Of a DNA stretch of 6,099 nt, positions 1 through 4,999 are shown piece after piece (the stretch's first letter is position 1; the number at the start of each line of letters is the position of its first letter). The notes under the pieces were generated by a model, which saw only the letters and a program-made list of their open reading frames with translations, had not been told where the DNA came from and ran no database searches. The position numbers and the translations under genes are program-made. This stretch comes from Solirubrobacteraceae bacterium. GTDB lineage: Bacteria > Actinomycetota > Thermoleophilia > Solirubrobacterales > Solirubrobacteraceae. The stretch is from positions 1-6,099 of the forward strand of contig JAICJK010000170.1 of NCBI GenBank assembly GCA_025928415.1. Direction: 5' to 3'.

Positions 1-1177
1 CCGCCTGGCCGACATGTCCTCGCTCGTCGAGGAGTCCCTCAGCGTCAGCGGCATCCTGCTGGGCAAGACGATGGGCCGCGGCGACGAGCTGGCGCAGCGC
101 TTCACGCAGGAGTCCTCGCAGCTCGCCGACCTGGAGGTCCGCTCGCGGATGGCCGGCCGCTGGCGGATGGCCAGCGTGCAGATGTCCTTCGCGGTCATGC
201 CCGCGCTCGTCTACTGGTTCGCGGGGATGTCGCTGGCCTCCGGGTCCACGGCGATCTCGATCGGGACGCTCGTGGCCTTCACGCAGCTCCAGACGCGCCT
301 GTTCTTCCCGTTGCAGTCGCTGCTGAGCGTCGGGATCGACATCCAGACCTCGCTGGCGCTGTTCACGCGGATCTTCGAGTACCTCGACCTGCCGGTCGAC
401 ATCGCGCAGGCCGAGCACCCCGTCGAGCTCGGCCGCGCCCGCGGCGACGTCGCCTTCCGCGAGGTCTCCTTCGGCTACGACGCCGACGCGGCGCCGACGC
501 TGGACGGCGTGAGCCTCGAGATCCCGGCCGGCACGACGACGGCGATCGTGGGGGAGACCGGGTCGGGCAAGACGACGCTCGGCTACCTCGTCGCCCGCCT
601 CTACGACGCCAACGCCGGCAGCGTCACGATCGACGGCGTGGACGTGCGCGACCTGTCGTTCGCGTCGCTGGCCCGGACCGTCGGCCTGGTGTCGCAGGAG
701 ACCTACCTGTTCCACGCGACGATCGCGGAGAACCTGCGCTTCGCGCGCCCGGAGGCCACCGACGAGGAGCTGGAGGACGCCGCGCGCGCCGCGCAGATCC
801 ACGAGCTCATCGCGGGCCTGCCCGCCGGCTACGACACGGTCGTCGGGGAGCGCGGCTATCGCTTCTCGGGCGGCGAGAAGCAGCGGATCGCGATCGCGCG
901 CACCGTCCTGCGCAACCCGCCGGTGCTCGTGCTCGACGAGGCGACCAGCGCCCTGGACAACGAGACCGAGCGCGCGGTGCAGGGCGCCCTGGACCGCCTG
1001 GCCGAGGGGCGCACGACGATCGCGATCGCCCACCGGCTGTCCACCGTCCGCGACGCCGACCAGATCGTCGTCGTCGACGGCGGGCGCGTGGTCGAGCGCG
1101 GCACCCACGGCGAGCTCGTCGCGCTCGGCGGCAAGTACGCCCAGCTCGCCGCCGAGGCGGGCATGGCCCCGGCCTAG
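1..1177 (+). CDS. ABC exporter, fused permease/ATPase subunit (5' partial)
   Basis: This is the C-terminal part of an ABCB/MsbA-type exporter half-transporter that uses ATP to move a substrate across the cytoplasmic membrane. The frame is open from base 2 (Arg-Leu-Ala-Asp before the Met at 14), so that Met is internal and the true start lies left of the window. Numbered from that Met: the end of the membrane domain, with two hydrophobic segments near 55-75 and 81-106; then the nucleotide-binding domain with A-loop Tyr155, Walker A GETGSGKTT at 180-188, Q-loop Gln228, signature FSGGE at 284-288, Walker B ending Asp308-Glu309, the D-loop SALD, and switch His340. All ATPase residues are present, so the domain should be active. 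The signature has Phe where Leu is usual and Glu for Gln, a mild variation. Such subunits often work as heterodimers, and the partner may lie upstream. The substrate cannot be told. The stop overlaps the stop of the convergent monooxygenase gene. Confidence 0.95.
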   Translation, partial: RLADMSSLVEESLSVSGILLGKTMGRGDELAQRFTQESSQLADLEVRSRMAGRWRMASVQMSFAVMPALVYWFAGMSLASGSTAISIGTLVAFTQLQTRLFFPLQSLLSVGIDIQTSLALFTRIFEYLDLPVDIAQAEHPVELGRARGDVAFREVSFGYDADAAPTLDGVSLEIPAGTTTAIVGETGSGKTTLGYLVARLYDANAGSVTIDGVDVRDLSFASLARTVGLVSQETYLFHATIAENLRFARPEATDEELEDAARAAQIHELIAGLPAGYDTVVGERGYRFSGGEKQRIAIARTVLRNPPVLVLDEATSALDNETERAVQGALDRLAEGRTTIAIAHRLSTVRDADQIVVVDGGRVVERGTHGELVALGGKYAQLAAEAGMAPA

Positions 1178-2712
1178 CGGCCGGCGGGCGCGGGCGCGGG
1201 CTCGAGGTCCGGCGCGGGCGCCGCGTCCAGCGCGTAGGCCCCGGGCGCCAGGCGCGCCGTGCGGCGGCGGTAGGTGCTCCACAGCCACGGCCACTGGTTG
1301 GGGTCGTTGCCGTGCTCGTCGACGTACCAGTTCGTGCAGCCCGTGTGCCACACCGTGGCGCTCAGGGCCTCGCGCAGCTCGCGGTCGAACGCGTCGGCGG
1401 CCTGGCGGCGGACCTCGATCCGGCGGGCGCCGGCACGGTCGAGCGCCGCCAGCGCGGCGATGACGTGGGTGAGCCCGGCCTCGATGGTGGAGACCACCGA
1501 CCCGGTCCCGCCGTTGGTGTTCGGCCCGTAGATCAGGAACAGGTTGGGGAAGCCGGGCACGGTGAGCCCGTAGTAGGCGCGCGGGACGCCGGCCCACTCC
1601 TGCGCGAGCGTGCGGCCCCCGGCGCCGGTGATCTCCATCGGCGCCACGAACCCGTGGGTCTGAAAGCCGGTCGCCAGCACGAGCACGTCGGCGGGGCGCT
1701 CGGTGCCGTCCGCCGTGCGGATCCCGGACGGGGTCACCGCGGCGATCCGGTCGTCGACCAGCTCGACGTTGGGCCGCGTCAGCGTCGGATACCACTCGTC
1801 GGTGAGCATGATCCGCTTGCAGCCGACCTCGTCGCGCGGGGTCACCTTGCGCCGCAGCTCCGGGTCGGCGATCGCCTGCTCGATCTGGCGGCGCGCGACC
1901 GCCCGGAACGGCCGCAGCAGCCAGCGGTGGCGGGTCATCGCCGCCGCCCCGAGGTCCTGGAAGGCGAAGACCGCCGCCCGATCGAGCCGCTGCAGGACGG
2001 GGAAGCGGGCGAACAGCCGCTTGGTGCGCTCCTTGTAGGCGAAGTCCTGCTTGGGGAACGTCCACCCCGGGGAGCGCTGGTAGACGTCGAGGCGCGCCAC
2101 CGCGGGCTGGATCGCGGGCACGACCTGGATCGCGCTGCAGCCGGTGCCCACCACGGCGACGCGCTTGGCGGTCAGGTCGACGTCGTGGCGCCAGCGGGCG
2201 GTGTGGAAGGCCGGGCCCGCGAAGCTGTCGAGGCCCGGCAGCGGCGGGACGCTCGGCGTCGACAGCTGCCCGCAGGCGGTCAGCAGCACCTCGGCCTCGT
2301 GCGGGCCCGCGGTGGTGTCCAGGACCCACACGGCGCGGGCCTCGTCCCAGTCGGCGCGCCGGACCTCCGTGCCGGTGCGGATGCGGTCCAGCACGCCGTG
2401 GCGCCGGGCGACGTCCTCCAGGTAGGCCTGGATCTCCGCCTGGGGCGCATAGCGCCGCGACCAGCCGGGGTTCGGCGCGAAGGACAGCTCGTAGAGGTGG
2501 GAGGGGATGTCGCAGGCGGCCCCGGGATAGGTGTTGTGGTGCCACACGCCGCCCACGCGCTCGCCGCGCTCGAAGACCGTCACGTCCCGGTGGCCGGCGC
2601 GCCGCAGCATGACCGCCGCCGCGACGCCGCCGAACCCGCCGCCGACCACGGCGATCCGGCGCGCGGCCGCCCGCGTGCCGTCGCCGCCGCCCGGGTGTGA
2701 GGCCGACTCCAC
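1174..2712 (-). CDS. Class B flavin monooxygenase, Baeyer-Villiger type
   Basis: A 512-residue, apparently complete FAD- and NADPH-dependent monooxygenase, predicted cytosolic. The family inserts one oxygen atom from O2, typically turning ketones into esters or lactones, or oxidising N or S atoms. Visible motifs: FAD-binding GGGFGG at 24-29; GGVW...YPGAACD at 54-68, typical of Baeyer-Villiger enzymes; the fingerprint FxGxxxHxxxW at 164-174 (Phe164, Gly166, His170, Trp174); the second dinucleotide motif GTGCSA at 189-194 for NADPH; a later ATGF motif; and the C-terminal GPNTN and Asn-Pro-Asn-Gln-Trp-Pro segments of this group. The residue after the fingerprint Trp is Arg where Pro or Asp is usual. 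The C-terminal tail is Ala/Pro-rich. The start is GTG at 2712, with an AGGG Shine-Dalgarno 8 nt upstream, and the gene follows the acetyltransferase by 10 nt, so the two are probably co-transcribed. The substrate is unknown; a flavin monooxygenase without Baeyer-Villiger activity remains possible. Confidence 0.93.
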   Translation of the reverse strand: MESASHPGGGDGTRAAARRIAVVGGGFGGVAAAVMLRRAGHRDVTVFERGERVGGVWHHNTYPGAACDIPSHLYELSFAPNPGWSRRYAPQAEIQAYLEDVARRHGVLDRIRTGTEVRRADWDEARAVWVLDTTAGPHEAEVLLTACGQLSTPSVPPLPGLDSFAGPAFHTARWRHDVDLTAKRVAVVGTGCSAIQVVPAIQPAVARLDVYQRSPGWTFPKQDFAYKERTKRLFARFPVLQRLDRAAVFAFQDLGAAAMTRHRWLLRPFRAVARRQIEQAIADPELRRKVTPRDEVGCKRIMLTDEWYPTLTRPNVELVDDRIAAVTPSGIRTADGTERPADVLVLATGFQTHGFVAPMEITGAGGRTLAQEWAGVPRAYYGLTVPGFPNLFLIYGPNTNGGTGSVVSTIEAGLTHVIAALAALDRAGARRIEVRRQAADAFDRELREALSATVWHTGCTNWYVDEHGNDPNQWPWLWSTYRRRTARLAPGAYALDAAPAPDLEPAPAPAGR

Positions 2713-2718
2713 GCGGCA

Positions 2719-2725
2719 GACCCTA
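2719..2725 (-). promoter_or_regulatory. Shine-Dalgarno of the monooxygenase gene, overlapping the GNAT stop
   Basis: Read on the minus strand, the stop codon TAG of the acetyltransferase (2725-2723) runs straight into AGGG (2724-2721), which lies 8 nt before the GTG start at 2712. This spacing is good for a ribosome-binding site and supports the GTG as the start. Because a ribosome ending on the GNAT gene covers this site, the two genes are likely translationally coupled. That last point is inference. Confidence 0.55.
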
Positions 2726-3268
2726 TCCCGCGCCGGCGGGCGGCCGGGGAGGCCCGCCGGCCGGGGGCCCGTCCGGCCCGCGCGCGAACAGGACGTGGGC
2801 CAGCCCGGCGTGGACCACGTCGCGCTCGTAGGCGAAGCCGAGCTTCTCGACGACCCGGCGCGAGCGCGCGTTGCCGGGCAGCGTGTAGACGACGATGCGC
2901 TGCAGCCCCACCGCGCCGAAGCCGTGCGCGAGCGCGGCGGCGCCCAGCTCGGTGGCGAACCCCTCGCCCCAGCGCTCCGGGACGACGAGCCAGCCGACCT
3001 CGACCTCGGCGCGGCCGCCGACGACCACGTGGCGCAGGCCGCCGCGGGCGACCAGCGCGCCGGTGGCGCGCTCGTGCCACGCCCAGTAGCCGAACCCGTG
3101 CGCGGCCTGATGGGCGGCGTTGGCGGCGAGCATCGCGGCGACGCGCTCGCGCGGGTGCACGCCGCCCATGGTCGCGCCGACCCGCGGGTCGGCCATCACG
3201 GGCGCCAGCGCGTCGAGGTGCGCGGGGCCGAGCGGGACGGCGTCGAGGCGGGCGCTGCGGATCGACAT
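2723..3268 (-). CDS. GNAT family N-acetyltransferase, RimJ/RimL type
   Basis: A 181-residue acetyl-CoA-dependent acyltransferase of the GNAT superfamily (Acetyltransf_3 / RimJ-RimL-like), which transfers an acetyl group to an amine of a protein N-terminus or small molecule. Evidence: an N-terminal strand-helix opening around Ala6-Leu8-Pro12-Leu13, the core strand near 88-96 (EVEVGWLVVP), the acetyl-CoA pyrophosphate-binding loop Arg99-Trp-Gly-Glu-Gly103-Phe-Ala, and the closing segment Asn133...Ser136...Val140-Glu-Lys-Leu-Gly-Phe145 typical of these enzymes. The tail from 162 on is Gly/Pro-rich. ATG at 3268 was chosen because homologous sequence begins there. The frame stays open upstream to about 3883, but that stretch is antisense to the VOC gene and looks unlike protein. 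No good Shine-Dalgarno is seen: AGAGG lies only 1 nt before the ATG, so a leaderless transcript is possible. It is the first gene of a two-gene unit with the monooxygenase. The acetyl acceptor is unknown. Confidence 0.9.
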   Translation of the reverse strand: MSIRSARLDAVPLGPAHLDALAPVMADPRVGATMGGVHPRERVAAMLAANAAHQAAHGFGYWAWHERATGALVARGGLRHVVVGGRAEVEVGWLVVPERWGEGFATELGAAALAHGFGAVGLQRIVVYTLPGNARSRRVVEKLGFAYERDVVHAGLAHVLFARGPDGPPAGGPPRPPAGAG

Positions 3269-3279
3269 GCCTCTAGCAT
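3267..3279. promoter_or_regulatory. Short dyad and -10-like elements in the divergent start region
   Basis: The 19 bp between the two divergent start codons, with the first bases of the GNAT gene, is the one clearly A/T-richer patch here. It holds an inverted repeat ATGC-N5-GCAT (3267-3270 and 3276-3279). On the plus strand TAGCAT (3274-3279) fits the TANNNT -10 consensus and ends 8 nt before the VOC start codon, allowing a leaderless or 1-2 nt leader transcript. On the minus strand GATGCT (3280-3275) keeps the key A and T at -11 and -7 relative to the GNAT ATG. No -35 element is evident for either. The reading as overlapping divergent promoters is inference. Confidence 0.35.
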
Positions 3280-3287
3280 CGCCGAGC

Positions 3288-3935
3288 GTGCCCGGCCCCG
3301 CCATCGCCGCCCTGCAGCTCGCCGGCCCGCCGGGGCCGTGGCGGCGGGCGGGCTTCGCGATCGGCCCGGACGGCCGCGCGCAGGTGGGCGCCACCGCGCT
3401 CGCCTTCGGGAAGGCGGAGGGGGACGGCGGCATCGGCGGCTGGACGCTGACCGGCGAGGGACCCGCCGAGCTCGACGGCCTGCGCACGGACTGGGTCGCC
3501 GCGGAGCCCGGCGCGCCCGCAGCCGCCGAGCACCCGAACACCGCGCTGTCCGTCGACCACGTCGTGATCGCGACCCCGGACCCCGAGCGCACCTGGGCGG
3601 CGCTCGAGGCGGCCGGGATGACCCTGCGGCGCGAGCGGCGCGCCGGCACCCCCGAGCGGCCGCTGCGCCAGGGCTTCTTCCGCCACGGCGAGACGATCGC
3701 CGAGGTCGTCGGGCCCGCGACGCCGGAGGGCGACGGCCCCGCCGCCTTCTGGGGCCTGACCTGCACGGTCGCCGACCTCGGCGCCGCGGCGGCGCTGCTC
3801 GGCGACCGCCTCGGCGCGCCCCGCGCCGCCGTCCAGCCCGGCCGGCGCATCGCCACGCTCCGGCGCGAGGCCGGCCTGGGCACCGCCGTGGCGCTGATGA
3901 GCGCCTACAGCCCCGGCGGGTGGCGCACCACGTAG
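3288..3935 (+). CDS. VOC family (glyoxalase/bleomycin-resistance-like) protein
   Basis: A 215-residue protein with a vicinal-oxygen-chelate fold. This superfamily includes glyoxalase I, ring-cleaving dioxygenases and antibiotic-binding proteins; which role applies here cannot be told. The recognisable domain spans about 87-207: a first beta-alpha-beta module opening with VDHVVIATPD (His91) and closing with AEVVGP (Glu139), and a second module from about Ala153 to Ala206. His91 and Glu139 sit where the family places metal ligands; the second module shows no matching His or Glu (it has Gly-Leu-Thr and Ala-Leu-Met-Ser), so the metal site may be incomplete. Residues 1-80 look like a further degenerate module with the pattern Gly-Phe...Gly-Gly...Gly-Trp. 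The GTG at 3288 was chosen because in-frame starts further left lie antisense inside the acetyltransferase gene and encode unlikely sequence. The last 31 nt overlap the convergent NlpC/P60-like gene. Confidence 0.85.
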   Translation: MPGPAIAALQLAGPPGPWRRAGFAIGPDGRAQVGATALAFGKAEGDGGIGGWTLTGEGPAELDGLRTDWVAAEPGAPAAAEHPNTALSVDHVVIATPDPERTWAALEAAGMTLRRERRAGTPERPLRQGFFRHGETIAEVVGPATPEGDGPAAFWGLTCTVADLGAAAALLGDRLGAPRAAVQPGRRIATLRREAGLGTAVALMSAYSPGGWRTT

Positions 3936-4801
3936 GAGCGCGCCGAGCGCGCGGTGCCCGTCCAGCGCGAGCCGGTCTCGGCGCGCGCCGAGGTGTCGAA
4001 GCGGCGCCCGGCGATGACCATGTAGGCGTGGCCGGGGTTCGCGTAGACCGTGATCAGCCGGCCGGGGCCGGGGGAGCCGTAGTGCATCAGCTCGCTCGAG
4101 TCGCGGGGCCGGCCCAGGCGCCCGATCGCGTGGAGGACGTAGGAGACCGAGCCCGAGCAGTCGTAGCCCGCGGCGCGGAACGACGCGTGGCCGCCGCCGT
4201 AGACGTAGGGCAGGCCGGCGATCCGGTTGGCGGCGGCCACCGCGCGGGCGATGACGCCGGGCGACGGGCTGGTCCGCCCGGCGGCGCCGTGGCCCGCGCG
4301 GCGCAGCACCGGATGGCGCCCGCGGATGCCCAGGGCCTGCCAGGTGGCCGGGCCGGCGATCCCGTCGGCGGTCAGGCCGTGGCTGCGCTGCAGGCGGCGG
4401 ACGGCCCGGGCGGTGCCGGGGCCGTAGACGCCGTCCACGGCGATCCCGAGGCGGCGCTGCAGCAGCCGGACCGACGCGCCGCGGTGCTCGACGCGGACCC
4501 CCGCGCGGACGGTGCCGCCGGAGGACCGCGCGTGGCGCGCGCGCCGGATCATCCGCCAGGTCGCGGCGCCCGCGATCCCGTCGGCGCGCAGGTGATGACG
4601 GCGCTGGAAGCGGCGCAGGACGCGGGCGGTGCCCGGGCCGAAGATGCCGTCGGGCGTCAGGTGCAGCGCGCGCTGCAGGCGCTCGACCCGAGCGCCCCGG
4701 TCGCCGCGGTGCAGCGGACGGGCCGTGGCCGAGGACGCGCACAGGGCGAGCGCGGCGAGGGCCGCGACCACGGCGAAGCTGGCGGTGCGCATGGGGGGCA
4801 T
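3905..4801 (-). CDS. Secreted peptidoglycan-binding protein with NlpC/P60-like peptidase domain
   Basis: A 298-residue predicted exported cell-wall hydrolase. Domains in order: a signal peptide (Arg5, hydrophobic 8-22, likely cleavage near the Ala-Thr-Ala at 25-27); two peptidoglycan-binding-1 repeats (about 31-85 and 103-157), each with the DGI/V-F/Y-GPGTA and DGIAG-A/P-ATW signatures; a linker rich in Arg, Gly and Pro; and a C-terminal domain (about 180-298) resembling NlpC/P60 endopeptidases. The likely catalytic Cys215 is in YDCSGSVSY and the likely His258 in PGHAYMVI. The usual third polar residue is not obvious; Asp269 is a candidate. The family cleaves peptide stems of peptidoglycan. 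The start is ATG at 4801, or equally the ATG at 4792 three codons in; neither has a Shine-Dalgarno, as the leader is C-rich. It lies downstream of the histidine kinase on the same strand but 198 bp away, so it probably has its own promoter. Confidence 0.9.
   Translation of the reverse strand: MPPMRTASFAVVAALAALALCASSATARPLHRGDRGARVERLQRALHLTPDGIFGPGTARVLRRFQRRHHLRADGIAGAATWRMIRRARHARSSGGTVRAGVRVEHRGASVRLLQRRLGIAVDGVYGPGTARAVRRLQRSHGLTADGIAGPATWQALGIRGRHPVLRRAGHGAAGRTSPSPGVIARAVAAANRIAGLPYVYGGGHASFRAAGYDCSGSVSYVLHAIGRLGRPRDSSELMHYGSPGPGRLITVYANPGHAYMVIAGRRFDTSARAETGSRWTGTARSARSYVVRHPPGL
4328..4711 (-). repeat. Two tandem peptidoglycan-binding repeats within the NlpC/P60-like gene
   Basis: Residues about 31-85 (4547-4711) and 103-158 (4328-4495) are two copies of one module offset by 72 residues (216 bp). 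The offset is exact across several markers: Gly36/Gly108, Asp51/Asp123, the GPGTAR segments, and Trp82/Trp154. This is a protein-level duplication typical of peptidoglycan-binding proteins, not a mobile repeat. Confidence 0.85.
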
Positions 4802-4829
4802 CGGGGGGAGGGCGACGGCGCGACGGCAG

Positions 4830-4865
4830 GCCGCGCCGCCAGGGCGCGGCGGACGGCGGCGCGGC
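4830..4865 (-). repeat. 11-bp perfect inverted repeat in the presumed leader of the NlpC/P60-like gene
   Basis: The arms 4830-4840 and 4855-4865 are perfectly complementary with a 14-nt loop. The arm at 4830-4837 can instead pair with 4843-4850 (8 bp, 5-nt loop), so two hairpins compete for the same arm. In the minus-strand transcript both would sit at the very 5' end of the leader. There is no T-tract, so it does not look like a terminator. Base composition alone makes such pairing fairly easy here. Confidence 0.5.
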
Positions 4866-4870
4866 GGGGC

Positions 4871-4901
4871 AAGCTACCAGCGCGAAGTGGGCACTTTGCA
4901 G
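4871..4901 (-). promoter_or_regulatory. Candidate promoter of the NlpC/P60-like gene
   Basis: On the minus strand, TAGCTT at 4876-4871 fits TANNNT for a -10 element. About 17-19 bp upstream lies CTGCAAAG (4901-4894), a loose match to a -35 region. This falls in the A/T-richest part of the intergenic region. It would place the transcript start near 4864, giving a leader of roughly 63 nt. The palindrome AAGTG-GG-CACTT sits in the spacer and could be an operator. This is a consensus match by eye only. Confidence 0.4.
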
Positions 4902-4999
4902 GATCTCTTGCAGCGGCAGGGGACGCTCGAAGGCCCGCGACGGGGCCTCAGGCGGCCGGCGACGGACCCCCGGCGCCCCGCGACGGCGCCCCCGGCCGC

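Larger units (their letters stand above)
4802..4999. other. 198-bp intergenic region: promoter, GC-rich inverted repeats, short word repeats
   Basis: No gene is seen on either strand. From the kinase side: a 6-bp perfect hairpin GGCGCC-N7-GGCGCC (4972-4977 with 4985-4990) begins 10 nt past the kinase stop, but it has no T-tract and is only a weak terminator candidate. The word GCGACGG occurs at 4937, 4959 and 4980 (steps of 22 and 21 bp) and again at 4812 and 4820. Two TTGCAG words lie 12 bp apart (4896-4901, 4908-4913), beside the palindrome AAGTG-GG-CACTT (4885-4896). An 11-bp inverted repeat follows at 4830-4865. Confidence 0.6.

Noticed and set aside
1312..2700. A 462-codon open frame on the plus strand, opposite the monooxygenase gene
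   Set aside because: Its codons are in exact register with those of the monooxygenase on the other strand, so it stays open simply because TTA, CTA and TCA codons are avoided in this GC-rich gene. Its translation is repetitive Arg/Gly/Ala/Asp with no domain.
3120..3287. A longer VOC protein starting at the ATG at 3120
   Set aside because: These 56 codons lie antisense within the acetyltransferase gene and read as Ser/Arg/Thr-rich filler; the GTG at 3288 gives a sensible N-terminus.
3269..3883. An N-terminal extension of the acetyltransferase of about 205 codons
   Set aside because: The frame is open, but the added sequence is antisense to the VOC gene, is Ser/Arg/Pro-rich without a domain, and GNAT homology begins right at the ATG at 3268.
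3273..4742. A 489-codon open frame on the minus strand across the VOC and NlpC/P60-like genes
   Set aside because: It overlaps two genes with clear domains, and its translation is a low-complexity Arg/Ala/Pro/Gly string, typical of an out-of-frame shadow in high-GC DNA.
4972..4990. An intrinsic terminator after the histidine kinase gene
   Set aside because: GGCGCC-N7-GGCGCC can form a 6-bp stem, but there is no T-tract, and self-complementary GC words are common in this DNA, so it was not annotated as a terminator.
4802..4999. A c-di-AMP (ydaO-type) riboswitch upstream of the cell-wall hydrolase gene
   Set aside because: Such riboswitches are known upstream of actinobacterial cell-wall hydrolases, but I do not see the conserved sequence blocks, and the presumed leader of about 63 nt is too short.
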